A stretch of 64,000 nt of DNA from Prauserella cavernicola. Its GTDB lineage: Bacteria; Actinomycetota; Actinomycetes; Mycobacteriales; Pseudonocardiaceae. The stretch is taken from positions 248,001-312,000 of the forward strand of contig NZ_JAENJH010000002.1 of the NCBI RefSeq assembly GCF_016595675.1. Reading direction: 5' to 3'. Positions within the stretch are counted from its first letter, which is position 1; every line of letters starts with the position of its first letter. Shown in pieces: positions 1 through 8,508 of this stretch. The translations under genes were made by a program, and so were the position numbers. Under the pieces are notes generated by a model. That model had not been told where the DNA came from. It searched no databases and saw only the letters and a program-made list of their open reading frames with translations.

Positions 1-952
1 AGAAGCGCTCGAAGACCCGCTGCTGTTCCTCCTCGGCGATCCCGATGCCCCGGTCGGTCACCGCGATCTCGATGAACGAGTCGACGAGGCGCCTGCTGAT
101 CGAGACCGGGCTGCCGGTCGGCGAGTACGCGACGGCGTTCTCCAGCAGGTTGGACAGCGCGGTGACCAGCAGCGTCCGGTCGCCCTCGACCAGCAGCCCG
201 CTCGGGCCGTCGGTGGTCACGGTGATCTCGGCCGACTCCGCGGCGAGGCGCGTGCGGCCGAGCGCCTCGCGCACCACGGCGTCCACCTCGACGACGTTGA
301 GCTCGGGCAGCCGCTCGGCGCCCTGGAGCCGCGAGAGCGCGATCAGCTCGGTGACGAGCTTGCCGAGCCGGGTGGACTCGCGCAGGATCTTCTCCCCGAA
401 CCGGCGCACCTCGTCGGTGTCGTCCACCGCGTCGAGCACGGCCTCCGACAGCAGCGCGATGGCCCCGACCGGGGTCTTGAGCTCGTGGCTGACGTTGGCG
501 ACGAAGTCCCGCCTCGTGGCCTCCAGCCGCACGGCCTCGGAGTGATCCACGGCCTCGACCACGGTGAACCCGTCGTCGAGCGGCCGGACCTCGGCGAGCA
601 CGGCCTCGGGCTGACGCCCGCGCACCTCGAGCGGCGAGATGTCGATCTCCAGCGGGTCGCCGGTCTGGATCACGAACTCGGCCGCCTTGCGGGCGCGCAC
701 GTCGGCCTGGTTCAGCCGGATCAGCCCCAGCGTCTCGGCGCGCTTGTTGTGCAGCACGAGGTCGCCGAAGCGGTTGAGGATGAGCACGCCGTTGTTCGAC
801 GACCGCACGAATCGTTCGAGCAAATCAGCGGCGGTAGGACCGACCGGTCTGCGCTCCAGACCCCCCGAACGGGTCCGGCCGAGCAGATAACCGGCGGCAA
901 GGCCGACCACCAGTGCGGCGGTGGCCAGCGCAAACCAAGCAGGCGCCGTCAC
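1..952 (-). CDS. senX3: Sensor histidine kinase SenX3 (3' end beyond window)
   Basis: Phosphate-responsive sensor kinase, partner of the response regulator RegX3 (expected just outside the window). The first 317 residues are visible. Residues about 5-24 form one hydrophobic membrane segment, then a PAS-like region, then the H-box with VSHELKTPVGA and the phospho-acceptor histidine near residue 156. The N-box has NLLENAVAYSPTGS and the G1 box begins with DRGIGIAEEE near the window edge. The sequence closely follows mycobacterial SenX3 from memory, and gpmA upstream is the usual neighbour. The ATG at 960 is followed at once by an in-frame stop, so the GTG at 952 is the start. Only one membrane helix is seen, while mycobacterial SenX3 is described with two. 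Confidence 0.92.
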   Translation of the reverse strand, partial: MTAPAWFALATAALVVGLAAGYLLGRTRSGGLERRPVGPTAADLLERFVRSSNNGVLILNRFGDLVLHNKRAETLGLIRLNQADVRARKAAEFVIQTGDPLEIDISPLEVRGRQPEAVLAEVRPLDDGFTVVEAVDHSEAVRLEATRRDFVANVSHELKTPVGAIALLSEAVLDAVDDTDEVRRFGEKILRESTRLGKLVTELIALSRLQGAERLPELNVVEVDAVVREALGRTRLAAESAEITVTTDGPSGLLVEGDRTLLVTALSNLLENAVAYSPTGSPVSISRRLVDSFIEIAVTDRGIGIAEEEQQRVFERF

Positions 953-1057
953 GGGGGCATCGTAAGCACCCGAGTGGGTCTACGGCCTAGTGTTGGCAGC
1001 CTTCTCGTGACGGCCGTGACACCTCTGGGGCACTTGTTTTCCAGCAGGTCGGCGCTG

Positions 1058-1072
1058 GTTCACCTGTTCGTC
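1058..1072. promoter_or_regulatory. Possible RegX3/PHO-box-like site upstream of senX3
   Basis: GTTCACC at 1058-1064 is followed after one base by GTTCGTC, about 105 bp upstream of the senX3 start. Actinobacterial PHO/RegX3 boxes are built from GTTCACC-type repeats, and autoregulation of senX3-regX3 is known. The unit spacing here is shorter than the usual 11 bp, so this is only a candidate. Confidence 0.25.
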
Positions 1073-1081
1073 GCAATCCGT

Positions 1082-1100
1082 CGATCTTGGCGCAAGATCG
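1082..1100. promoter_or_regulatory. 19-bp palindrome between gpmA and senX3
   Basis: CGATCTTG and CAAGATCG form perfect 8-bp arms around GCG. It lies in the leader region of senX3. It could be an operator or a small hairpin; no cognate regulator is visible here. Confidence 0.35.
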
Positions 1101-1160
1101 GCTCATTCGATCGAGTCGACCTCGCCTGGTTCGTGTTCGGAGAGTCGTAACCTTCGCGGC

Positions 1161-1190
1161 GCGCGCCCCACGCCGGGACGCGGGGCGCGC
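1161..1190 (-). terminator. Hairpin after gpmA
   Basis: GCGCGCCCC (1161-1169) pairs with GGGGCGCGC (1182-1190) around a 12-nt loop, starting 10 bp past the gpmA stop. There is no T-run, as is common for GC-rich actinobacterial terminators. Confidence 0.5.
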
Positions 1191-1199
1191 GACGAGGGG

Positions 1200-1949
1200 T
1201 CAGCGGCCCTGGTTGGCGACCGCCGCGGCGGCCTCCTTGGCGGCCTCGGGGTCGAGGTAGGTGCCGCCGGGGTTGCGCGGCTTCAGCTCGGCGTCGAGGT
1301 CGTAGCGCAGCGGGATGCCGGTGGGGATGTTGAGGCCCGCGATGTCGGCGTCGGAGATGCCGTCGAGGTGCTTCACCAGCGCGCGCAGCGAGTTGCCGTG
1401 GGCCGCGACCAGCACGTTCTTGCCTGCCCGCAGGTCCGGCACGATCGCCGACTCCCAGTACGGCAGCATGCGCGCCACCACGTCCTTGAGACACTCGGTC
1501 AGCGGCATCGCCGCGCCGAGGTCCGCGTACCGGGCGTCGGCGTCCTGGCTGAACTCGCTGCCGGTCTCGATGGGCGGCGGCGGGGTGTCGTAGGAGCGGC
1601 GCCAGAGCATGAACTGCTCCTCGCCGAACTCCGCGAGCGTCTGCTTCTTGTCCTTGCCCTGCAGCGCGCCGTAGTGGCGCTCGTTGAGCCGCCAGTCGCG
1701 CTTCACGTCGATCCAGTGCCGGTCGGCGACGTCGAGCGCGATGTTCGCGGTGGAGATGGCCCGCCTCAGCAGCGAGGTGTGGACGACGTCAGGCAGCAGC
1801 CCGGTCTCCGCGAGCAGCTCGCCGCCGCGGCGCGCCTCGCCCTCACCCTGCTCGGAAAGCGGCACGTCGACCCAGCCAGTGAACAGATTTTCCGCGTTCC
1901 ACGTGCTCTGCCCGTGTCGGAGCAACACCAAAGTCCCAAGTTCGGCCAT
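1200..1949 (-). CDS. gpmA: 2,3-bisphosphoglycerate-dependent phosphoglycerate mutase
   Basis: Cytosolic glycolytic enzyme that interconverts 3- and 2-phosphoglycerate. It has 249 residues, the normal length. The N-terminus carries the catalytic phospho-histidine motif [12 protein letters not shown] near residues 5-16. [11 protein letters not shown] and the second active-site block [17 protein letters not shown] follow. The ATG at 1949 gives [13 protein letters not shown], which fits the family N-terminus; an in-frame upstream start would add 11 unconserved residues. The neighbours senX3, the YbjN protein and mshA reproduce a known actinobacterial gene order. A 10-bp direct repeat (GGCAGGCTTG, 25 bp apart) lies just before the start. 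Confidence 0.95.
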   Translation of the reverse strand: MAELGTLVLLRHGQSTWNAENLFTGWVDVPLSEQGEGEARRGGELLAETGLLPDVVHTSLLRRAISTANIALDVADRHWIDVKRDWRLNERHYGALQGKDKKQTLAEFGEEQFMLWRRSYDTPPPPIETGSEFSQDADARYADLGAAMPLTECLKDVVARMLPYWESAIVPDLRAGKNVLVAAHGNSLRALVKHLDGISDADIAGLNIPTGIPLRYDLDAELKPRNPGGTYLDPEAAKEAAAAVANQGR

Positions 1950-2367
1950 GCTGCCAAGCCTGCCAGAGCACGGTGCGAACAAGCCTGCCCGGCCAGTGCT
2001 CTACCGAGAGTGGTAATCGGCCGGTCGCGCCATTCACTCGTTCGCTAGGCACTTCGCCAACAAGATTTCAGCGGGGTTAACGAGGTCGCGGTGCGTTAAC
2101 GATGTACCTAAAATTCACCCAATCGGGGTAGTGAGTAGTCTTGTGATTACAGACCCGAGTCTGACAAGTTGACTATCAACCCGCGGGGCCGGAATCCACG
2201 CACTCCCCGGCTTCCCGCGGGCGTAGACGCAGCTCGTCTCCCCCCTGCCGAGCTGCGCCCGCCGGCCCCGTTGGCATCCCCCTCGCCACCGGGTCCACGC
2301 GGCGGGAACGTCAGCGGGGCGGCTCGAGTTCGCGACTCCCCCCTCCCTCGAGCCGCTCCGCTCCCCG
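1950..2367. other. Gene-free stretch
   Basis: No plausible gene is seen on either strand; the long open frames here are composition artefacts. Two GTTAAC hexamers about 14 bp apart lie near 2085-2100, and a CTCGAG-centred inverted repeat lies near 2320-2358. It leads into the tandem repeat that begins at 2368. Confidence 0.5.
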
Positions 2368-2530
2368 CCTCCTGTTCGCCGCTTCGCGGCTTCCCCCCAT
2401 CGCTCCGCCCTTGCCCCGGGGGCCGAGCCCCCGGAGCCCCCACGTCGCTTGCTCCTCGCCTTGGCGGGCGTCGGGCTCGATTCGTCTGGACCAGCTGAGG
2501 CTTGTTGCTCCCACTGCTCTCGGCTGCTCA
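2368..2530. repeat. Tandem imperfect repeat, copy 1 (about 163 bp)
   Basis: It shares with copy 2 a CCTCCTG start, a core containing CCCCGGGGGCCGAGCCCC, the block GCCCCCACGTCGCTTGCTCC, the block GATTCGTCTGGACCAGC and a TGCTCTCGG-TGCTCA end. The core can fold into a short GGGGGC-CGA-GCCCCC hairpin. No coding function is seen. Confidence 0.8.
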
Positions 2531-2541
2531 GGTACTCCCCA

Positions 2542-2707
2542 CCTCCTGATCGCCGCATTCGCGGCTTCCCTCCATCGCTCCGCCCTTGCCCCGGGGGCCG
2601 AACCCCCGGAGCCCCCACGTCGCTTGCTCCTCGCCTTTGGTGGGGCGCTGGGCTCGATTCGTCTGGACCAGCAGGGACCTGGCGATCCCGCTGCTCTCGG
2701 TTGCTCA
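2542..2707. repeat. Tandem imperfect repeat, copy 2 (about 166 bp)
   Basis: Second copy of the element at 2368-2530, about 174 bp downstream, with scattered substitutions and small indels. Its last bases, TGCTCA, contain the reverse-strand stop codon of the YbjN-like gene (2705-2707). The repeat therefore starts at the end of that gene and may be a duplicated 3' flank or terminator. Confidence 0.8.
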
Positions 2708-3226
2708 GTTGGTCAGGGAGCCTGGTTCGTGGGTGGTTTCCGGTTCGATCAGGTGTTTGAAGGCGCTCAGGTTCGCCAGTGACTCGCCCCGGGAGACCCG
2801 CCAGTCCCATTCGCGGCGGATCGATTCGGCGAAGCCCAGCTCCAGCAGAGTGTTGAAGTCGCCGTCCGCAGCTTCGAGGACCTGGCCGAGCAGCTTGTCC
2901 AGCTCCGGTTCCGTCACCGAGTCAAGGCCGATCCTGCCCACCAGGTAGATGTCGCCCACGCTGTCGATCGTGTAGTGGACGCCGTAGAGCTTGGCGTTGC
3001 GGCGCAACAGGAAGCGGTAGACGTCCTCGTGGGCCTCGTCGGGCCGCCTGCACACGAACGCCTCGATCGCGAACGAGTGCTCCCGCGCCACCAGCCAGCA
3101 GTTGGTCTGCAGTTTTTTCGTGCCGGGCAGGGTCACGAAGTAGACGCCCTCGCCCCTGCGCTCGTAGGTGAGCTCCGCCTGCTCCAGCGCCGCACGCACG
3201 ATGCCGTCCACGAGCTCCGCGCTCAT
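2705..3226 (-). CDS. YbjN domain-containing protein
   Basis: 173-residue cytosolic protein of the YbjN fold, which resembles type III secretion chaperones. The family role is unsettled, with links to stress and sensory signalling. Typical features are the YFVTLPG strand, the C-terminal half of [20 protein letters not shown] and the DIYLVGRI strand. The ATG at 3226 overlaps the mshA stop by 4 bp (ATGA), so the two genes are translationally coupled. The same pairing occurs in mycobacteria (Rv0486-Rv0487, from memory). The link suggests a role connected with mycothiol or redox balance, but that is inference from gene order only. Confidence 0.88.
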   Translation of the reverse strand: MSAELVDGIVRAALEQAELTYERRGEGVYFVTLPGTKKLQTNCWLVAREHSFAIEAFVCRRPDEAHEDVYRFLLRRNAKLYGVHYTIDSVGDIYLVGRIGLDSVTEPELDKLLGQVLEAADGDFNTLLELGFAESIRREWDWRVSRGESLANLSAFKHLIEPETTHEPGSLTN

Positions 3227-4518
3227 ACCGCCACCTCGAGAGCGGCCTGCTGGAAAGCACTCGTGGCCTCGGAGTAGGCGCCGAGCAGCGCATCCGTGGA
3301 GCGCTGCCAGGCGAAGTCGCCCGCGTGCCGCAGCGCGCCCTCCGACAGCTGGGAGTGCCTGCGCGGGTTCAACGCCACCTCCCGCAGCGCCGAGGCCCAG
3401 TCCCGGGGCCGGTGCGTGGGCACCAGCAGTCCGGAAGCACCGTGGTTCACGGCCACCGGCAGCCCGCCGACCTGGGCGGCCACCACCGGCGTGCCGCAGG
3501 CCTGCGCCTCCAGCGCCACCAGGCCGAACGACTCGTTGTAGCTGGGCACGGCCACCACGTCGGCGGCGCGGTAGACGTTCACGAGCTCGGCGCCGCCCTG
3601 GGGCGGCAGGAAGCGGGTGCACTCGGAGATCCCGAGCGAGCGCGCCAGCTCGATCAGCGCCTGTGGCTGTTCGAGGCCCGTGCCCGAGGGCCCGCCCGCG
3701 ACCAGCACCACGAGCCTGCTGCGCAGCGACGGGTCGCGCTCCAGCAGCTCGGCCGCCGCACGCAGCAGCACGTCAGGGGCCTTCAGCGGCTGGATGCGGC
3801 CCGCGAACGCGAGCACCACCGCGTCCTGCGCGAGCCTGAGCGCGTCGCGAGCCCGCTCGCGCGAGCCGGGCTGGAAGCGCTCCAGGTCGACGCCCGGCGA
3901 CACCGTGCTCACCGCCTCGGGATCGGCGTCGTAGAGGTCGATGAGCTGGCTGGCCTCGACGTCGGTGTTCACCACCAGGCGGTCGGCCTCGGCCACCACC
4001 TGCTCCTCCCCGATCACGCGCGTGCGCGGCTCCGGCGAGTCGCCGTCGGCGAGCGCGGCGTTCTTGACCTTGGCCCAGGTGTGCGCGGTGTGCACCAGCG
4101 GCACGCCCCAGCGGTCGCGCGCGAGCCAGCCGACCTGGCCAGAGAGCCAGTAGTGCGAGTGGATGAGGTCGTAGTAGCCGGGTTCGTGGAAGGCCTCGGT
4201 GCGCAGCACCCCGGAGGTGAACGCGCACAGCTGCGCGGGTAGTTCGGTGCGGCTCAGCGGTTCGAACGGGCCCGCCGGGATGTGGCGCACGAGCACGCCC
4301 GGCGCGAGCTCCGCCACCGGCGGCTGGTCCGACGACGTGGCACGGGTGAAGACCTCGACCTGCACGCCGCGCCTGGCCATCTCCACGGCGGTCTGCGTGA
4401 TGTAGACGTTCATCCCGCCCGCGTCGCCGGTGCCTGGCTGCTCCAGCGGGGAGGTGTGCACGGACAGCACCGCCACCCGGCGCGGCAGCGATGCCGTCCG
4501 GTACCAGGAGATCGTCAC
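3223..4518 (-). CDS. mshA: D-inositol-3-phosphate glycosyltransferase MshA
   Basis: First step of mycothiol synthesis: transfers GlcNAc from UDP-GlcNAc to 1-L-myo-inositol-1-phosphate. The 431-residue GT4 enzyme shows the family N-terminus with [20 protein letters not shown] and the sugar-nucleotide EX7E motif in [20 protein letters not shown] near the C-terminus. [18 protein letters not shown] marks the second Rossmann half. The start is the GTG at 4518, 4 bp from the stop of the upstream hydrolase gene, so the hydrolase, mshA and ybjN-like genes probably form an operon. A mycothiol-dependent isomerase-type enzyme is encoded at 12093, consistent with mycothiol use. Confidence 0.96.
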   Translation of the reverse strand: MTISWYRTASLPRRVAVLSVHTSPLEQPGTGDAGGMNVYITQTAVEMARRGVQVEVFTRATSSDQPPVAELAPGVLVRHIPAGPFEPLSRTELPAQLCAFTSGVLRTEAFHEPGYYDLIHSHYWLSGQVGWLARDRWGVPLVHTAHTWAKVKNAALADGDSPEPRTRVIGEEQVVAEADRLVVNTDVEASQLIDLYDADPEAVSTVSPGVDLERFQPGSRERARDALRLAQDAVVLAFAGRIQPLKAPDVLLRAAAELLERDPSLRSRLVVLVAGGPSGTGLEQPQALIELARSLGISECTRFLPPQGGAELVNVYRAADVVAVPSYNESFGLVALEAQACGTPVVAAQVGGLPVAVNHGASGLLVPTHRPRDWASALREVALNPRRHSQLSEGALRHAGDFAWQRSTDALLGAYSEATSAFQQAALEVAV

Positions 4519-4522
4519 CGAA

Positions 4523-5365
4523 TCACCTTTCTGTCCGGGCGCCGGCCGACGCCCGCTGCTCGGCGAAGGCGAGCAGCGTGGCGTTGAACTCCGCTGCGGC
4601 CTCGACGAACGGTAAATGGCCTACATCTTCGAACCAACGCGAATCAGCCCCCGGAATCTTCCCCGCCGCGTACTCGCCCGCGCGCACGTCGACGACCTCG
4701 TCGGCGGTGCCGTGCACGACCAGGGCGGGGACGTCGAGGTCGGCCAGCACGTCGGCACTGTCGACGTCGCGGCGGAATAGCGCGCTCCGCACGGCGGGCG
4801 GCACGGTGAGGCTGGTGCCGAGCATCGACTGGACCAGCGGGCCTGGGACCTCGCGTACGCTCATGCCCTCGCAGAACGCCCTCAGCGCGGGCAGCGCCTC
4901 GGTGACGTCGGCGGAGAGCGCCGCGGGCAGTGCCGCGCGCATCGCGGGCCCGACGCGGCCCCCGGGGTGACCCTTGCCGATCTCGGTGATGGCGCCGACC
5001 AGCACGATGCCCGCCAGGCCTGCCGTACCGCGAACGCGCAGGTAGTCGGCGAGCACGAGGCCGCCGTAGGACCAGCCGACCACCACGGCGGGCTCGCCGG
5101 CGAGACCGAGCACCGACGCCAGGTCGCCCGCCCACGCGGCCGGGTCGTCGTAGCCGCCGGAGGGCACGTCCGAGGTGCCGTGCCCGCGCAGGTCCATAGC
5201 GACGAGCCGGAAGCGTCTGCGCAGCTCGGCGTCGGCGAACTGGGTGTCCCATGCCCGCGCCGACTGCGCCCAGCCGTGCACGAACACGATGGCGGGCGCG
5301 CTCTCGTTGCCTTCGACGCGCACCCCGATGCGGACGCCACCGGCGCCGACGACCTCGGTCCTCAT
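4523..5365 (-). CDS. Alpha/beta-fold hydrolase
   Basis: 280-residue alpha/beta hydrolase of unknown substrate. It shows the oxyanion strand [10 protein letters not shown] near residues 27-36, the nucleophile elbow [14 protein letters not shown] (serine in G-W-S-Y-G), an acid region in [14 protein letters not shown] and a C-terminal catalytic histidine in [13 protein letters not shown]. No signal peptide is seen, so it is cytosolic. It precedes mshA with only 4 bp between stop and start, implying cotranscription. The family includes esterases, peroxidases and dehalogenases, and the sequence does not single one out. Confidence 0.85.
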   Translation of the reverse strand: MRTEVVGAGGVRIGVRVEGNESAPAIVFVHGWAQSARAWDTQFADAELRRRFRLVAMDLRGHGTSDVPSGGYDDPAAWAGDLASVLGLAGEPAVVVGWSYGGLVLADYLRVRGTAGLAGIVLVGAITEIGKGHPGGRVGPAMRAALPAALSADVTEALPALRAFCEGMSVREVPGPLVQSMLGTSLTVPPAVRSALFRRDVDSADVLADLDVPALVVHGTADEVVDVRAGEYAAGKIPGADSRWFEDVGHLPFVEAAAEFNATLLAFAEQRASAGARTER

Positions 5366-5389
5366 GCCTACTTGTCTACCCGGCGCGCC

Positions 5390-6547
5390 CTACAGGGCCG
5401 ACATGGACTTCCAGGTGTCCCAGTCGAGCAGCCAGTCCATCACGTCGGACGAGGTCGGGAAGTCCGCCTTCGAGCCGGTGACCTCCACCGGGTCGCCGAT
5501 CAACGCCGAGTCGAAGTACGCCTTGGCGTCGGCCTCGAGCAGGTTCACGCAGCCGTGCGAGGTGTTGGCCTTGCCGATGTTAGAGCGGTTCTCCTCGTTC
5601 TCGTGGATGTACTCGCCGTGGTTGGAGATCCGGCAGCACCACTTCTTCTCGAGGTCGGTGTAGCCGTAGCGCTCGTTGTCGAAGATCGAGGTCGGCTCCC
5701 TGGTCATCACGATCACGGTGCCGTTGGGGGTGTTGAGCTCGGGATCGTTGTCCCTGCCGTTGCTGCACGGGTAGTTGGCGGTCTCCTTGCCGTCGCGGAA
5801 GACGCGCATGCGGTGCTCCGGCGTGTGCACCTTGACCACCTGGTTGCGGCCGACGGTGAACGTCGTGGTGACGTCGGCGCGGCCGTACGCGCCGTTGCCG
5901 TAGTGCACGCCGTACAGCTTCGCGACGACGTTGACCTCGGTGTTCGCTGGCCAGTACTCCTTGGGGCGCCAGTCGACCTGGCGATCGGACAGCCAGGCCC
6001 ACGCGCCCTCGACCTCGGTGGACGTCTCCACCTTCAGTGCCCGCTCGGCGGCGGCGCGGTCGGTGATCGCCTCGGCGAACTTGACGCTGATGGGCATCGC
6101 GACGCCGACCTCGGCGTGGTCGACCGGGTTGAGCGTGGCCCGCACCTCGCTGGCCGGGGTGAGCGTGGCGAACGTGCCGGTCAGCTCGGCGGTCTTGTCG
6201 TCGCCGCCCGTGGCCTTGGCCGCGTAGGTGTAGGTCCTGCCGAAGCCGAGCGGCTCCGAGCTCGTCCACGTGGTCTTCTCCGGGTTCAGCTCACCCTTGA
6301 CCTCGCCGCCCTCGGCGTTGGTGAGCGTCACCTCCGTGAGGGTGCCGTCCTTCACGGTGACGGTGACGGGTTGGGCCACCGGGACGTCCTTGGCGTCGGC
6401 GGCTGGCTCAGCGGAGAGCTGCGCCTGCGGCGGCACGTTCGCCTGGTCGACCTCGGCGGTTCCGCCGGTCTGGCCCGAGCAGGCCGCGAGCAGCCCCGCG
6501 GAACCCGCCGCCATCGCTGCTCTGAAGACCGTGCGCCGTTCGATCAC
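5390..6547 (-). CDS. L,D-transpeptidase lipoprotein (LprQ/LdtE-like)
   Basis: Cell-envelope enzyme that forms 3-3 cross-links in peptidoglycan. The 385-residue precursor begins with twin arginines and a lipobox (IERRTVFRA...GLLAACS), so lipidation at the cysteine near residue 23 is expected. Bacterial Ig-like domains of actinobacterial Ldts follow, with [16 protein letters not shown] before the catalytic part. The YkuD domain carries SHGCVNL with catalytic Cys333 and the upstream SNHGEYIHENEENRS histidine motif. The neighbours SDR and murB match Rv0482-Rv0484c order from memory, so it is probably the lprQ/ldtE counterpart. It is divergent from the SDR gene. Confidence 0.93.
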   Translation of the reverse strand: MIERRTVFRAAMAAGSAGLLAACSGQTGGTAEVDQANVPPQAQLSAEPAADAKDVPVAQPVTVTVKDGTLTEVTLTNAEGGEVKGELNPEKTTWTSSEPLGFGRTYTYAAKATGGDDKTAELTGTFATLTPASEVRATLNPVDHAEVGVAMPISVKFAEAITDRAAAERALKVETSTEVEGAWAWLSDRQVDWRPKEYWPANTEVNVVAKLYGVHYGNGAYGRADVTTTFTVGRNQVVKVHTPEHRMRVFRDGKETANYPCSNGRDNDPELNTPNGTVIVMTREPTSIFDNERYGYTDLEKKWCCRISNHGEYIHENEENRSNIGKANTSHGCVNLLEADAKAYFDSALIGDPVEVTGSKADFPTSSDVMDWLLDWDTWKSMSAL

Positions 6548-6620
6548 TCGTCATCCTCCCCATCACTACGCGTGAGAATTCGCACGCGAGCTGTCCCACG
6601 TTACCTGGCAACATGCAGCC

Positions 6621-7352
6621 ATGAGCACGCGAACCGCTGTCATCACCGGAGCGAGCGCCGGCATCGGCGCGGCCACGGCCAGGGCTCTGGCCAAGGCGGG
6701 CTTCCACGTCGTACTCGGTGCCAGGCGGCTCGACCGGCTGGAGTCATTGGCCCGGGAACTGTCCGGGACCGCACACCAACTGGACGTCACAGATGCCGAG
6801 TCCGTTGCTTCGTTCGCCGAGCGGATCCCGGAGTGCCACGTACTCGTGAACAACGCCGGGGGCGCCCGCGGCCTCGAACGCATCGACGCCGCCGACGAGG
6901 AGCACTGGCGCTGGATGTGGGAGACCAACGTCCTCGGCACCCTCCGGGTAACCAAGGCGCTGCTGCCGAAACTGGTCGCCTCGGGCGACGGGCACGTCCT
7001 CACGGTCACGTCGGTGGCGGGGCACGAGGTCTACGACGGCGGCGCGGGCTACACCTCGGCCAAGCACGCGCAGTCGGCGCTGCACCGCACGCTGCGCTCC
7101 GAGCACCTCGGGCAGCCGGTGCGGCTCACCGAGATCGTGCCGGGCATGGTCGAGACGGACTTCTCGCTCAACCGCTTCGACGGCGACAGCGAGCGCGCGG
7201 CCAAGGTCTACCGGGGCGTGGACGCGCTCACGGCGGAGGACGTGGCCGAGGTGATCTCGTTCGCCGCGACGCGGCCCCCGCACGTCAACCTCGACCAGAT
7301 CGTCATCAAGCCGAGGGCCCAGCTCAACGGCACCCGCTTCCACCGCGACTGA
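6621..7352 (+). CDS. SDR family NAD(P)-dependent oxidoreductase
   Basis: 243-residue classical short-chain dehydrogenase, cytosolic, substrate unknown. The cofactor motif TGASAGIG lies at residues 9-16, NNAGG near 77, the catalytic serine in TVTSVAG, and YTSAK gives Tyr144 and Lys148. ARRLDRLE after strand 2 suggests NADP preference (Arg after the second strand), which is inference. It corresponds in position to mycobacterial Rv0484c. It is transcribed away from the L,D-transpeptidase gene and converges on murB, with the 53-bp palindrome at 7369-7421 between the two ends. Confidence 0.92.
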   Translation: MSTRTAVITGASAGIGAATARALAKAGFHVVLGARRLDRLESLARELSGTAHQLDVTDAESVASFAERIPECHVLVNNAGGARGLERIDAADEEHWRWMWETNVLGTLRVTKALLPKLVASGDGHVLTVTSVAGHEVYDGGAGYTSAKHAQSALHRTLRSEHLGQPVRLTEIVPGMVETDFSLNRFDGDSERAAKVYRGVDALTAEDVAEVISFAATRPPHVNLDQIVIKPRAQLNGTRFHRD

Positions 7353-7368
7353 CCCTCTCCTGCCACCT

Positions 7369-7421
7369 GCGGTGAAGGGCACCTTTACTGCGTTCAATGC
7401 AGTAAAGGTGCCCTTCACCGC
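7369..7421. repeat. 53-bp palindromic element, copy 1 (perfect)
   Basis: Two 23-bp arms (7369-7391 and 7399-7421) are perfect reverse complements around the 7-base loop GTTCAAT. The arm contains GTGAAGGGCACCTTTACTGC. It sits 16 bp after the SDR stop and 15 bp before the murB end, where a bidirectional terminator would be expected. Related copies are at 26921-26973 and 38158-38210. Confidence 0.95.
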
Positions 7422-7436
7422 ATTCCAGGGTCGGCG

Positions 7437-8483
7437 CTAGAGGGTGCAGTTGATCAGTAGGGGTTCTGGGGCGAGGGTGACCCCGAAGCGGGCTCGGACT
7501 CCGTCTCGGACCTCGCGGGCCAGCGTGAGGAGGTCTTGCGTGCTCGCCGCTCCGCGGTTGGTGAGCGCCAGCGTGTGCTTCGTCGACAGCGACACCCGGC
7601 CGCCGGGGCCCTCGTGGCCCTTGGCGAAGCCCGCGCGCTCGATCAGCCACGCGGCGGAGAGCTTCACCCCGCCCTGCCCCGGGTACCGCGGCACGGTGAC
7701 GTCGTCGCCGACGACCTCGGCGATGCGCGCCAGCACCCCGCTCACGTCGGAATCGGCGACGATCGGGTTGGTGAAGAACGAGCCCGCGCTCCACGTGTCG
7801 TGGTCGGTGGCGTCGAGCACCATGCCCTTGCCACGGCGCAGGCCGAGCACGGCGGCGCGGGCGTCGGCGACGGGCACGCGGGCGCCGACGTCGACGCCGA
7901 GGGTGCGGGCGAGTTCGGCGTAGCGGATGGGTGCCGAGAGCCCGTCGTGGCGGAGCGAGAACCGGACGGTGAGGACGATCCCGGCGTCGGTGCCCTTCAG
8001 CACACTGGTCCGGTACGCGAAGCCCAGCTCGGAGGCCGGAATGGTGCGGATCTCGCCACTGGCGCGGTCGTAGAGGTCGATGGAGTGCAGCACCTCGCTG
8101 ATCTCGCAGCCGTAGGCGCCCACGTTCTGGATCGGCGTGGCGCCCGCCGAGCCGGGGATGCCGGAGAGGCATTCGAGCCCGCCCGCTCCGTCGGCGACGG
8201 TCGCGGCCACGTAGTCGTCCCAGTTCTGCCCGGCGGCCACGGTCTCGCCGTCGTGGCCGGTGGTGCCGATGCGCACGACGGTGCCCTCGAAGCCCTCGTC
8301 GGCGACCACCAGGTTCGAGCCGCCGCCCAGCAGGAGCAGCGGCTCGCCGTCGGCGTCGAGCCTGCGAACGGTCTCCACGAGCTCGTCGGTGGTGGAGACC
8401 ACGACGAACCGCCGGGCCGCACCGCCGAGGCGCAGCGTCGTGTACCCGCGCAGGGCCTGCTCCGTCACCGTTTCAGCACTCAC
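7437..8483 (-). CDS. murB: UDP-N-acetylenolpyruvoylglucosamine reductase
   Basis: FAD enzyme of peptidoglycan precursor synthesis that reduces UDP-GlcNAc-enolpyruvate to UDP-MurNAc with NADPH. Seen are LLLLGGGSNLVVADEGF (FAD pyrophosphate site), GIPGSAGATPIQNVGAYGCE, YRTSVLKG, the active-site serine in SAGSFFTNPIV and the C-terminal glutamate block, all typical of type I MurB. The GTG at 8483 gives VSAETVTEQALRGYTT and lies 8 nt after a reverse-strand TACCGT hexamer, which suggests a leaderless mRNA. An ATG at 8510 would overlap the divergent DUF2505 start. The murB-Ldt-SDR grouping agrees with mycobacterial order. Confidence 0.95.
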   Translation of the reverse strand: MSAETVTEQALRGYTTLRLGGAARRFVVVSTTDELVETVRRLDADGEPLLLLGGGSNLVVADEGFEGTVVRIGTTGHDGETVAAGQNWDDYVAATVADGAGGLECLSGIPGSAGATPIQNVGAYGCEISEVLHSIDLYDRASGEIRTIPASELGFAYRTSVLKGTDAGIVLTVRFSLRHDGLSAPIRYAELARTLGVDVGARVPVADARAAVLGLRRGKGMVLDATDHDTWSAGSFFTNPIVADSDVSGVLARIAEVVGDDVTVPRYPGQGGVKLSAAWLIERAGFAKGHEGPGGRVSLSTKHTLALTNRGAASTQDLLTLAREVRDGVRARFGVTLAPEPLLINCTL

Positions 8484-8491
8484 AAGCCGCA

Positions 8492-8501
8492 ACGGTACTG
8501 T
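8492..8501. promoter_or_regulatory. Overlapping divergent -10 boxes of murB and the DUF2505 gene
   Basis: The decamer ACGGTACTGT holds TACTGT on the plus strand (8496-8501, 7 nt before the ATG at 8509) and TACCGT on the minus strand (8497-8492, 8 nt before the GTG at 8483). The two hexamers share the central TA. Both genes would then be transcribed leaderless from one shared promoter core, and polymerase binding on the two strands would exclude each other. Confidence 0.55.
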
Positions 8502-8508
8502 CCTGTGC

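Noticed and set aside
2115-2810. Long reverse-strand open frames in the gpmA-YbjN gap
   Set aside because: They run across the tandem repeats, are rich in Arg/Gly/Pro without any family pattern, and arise from high GC content.
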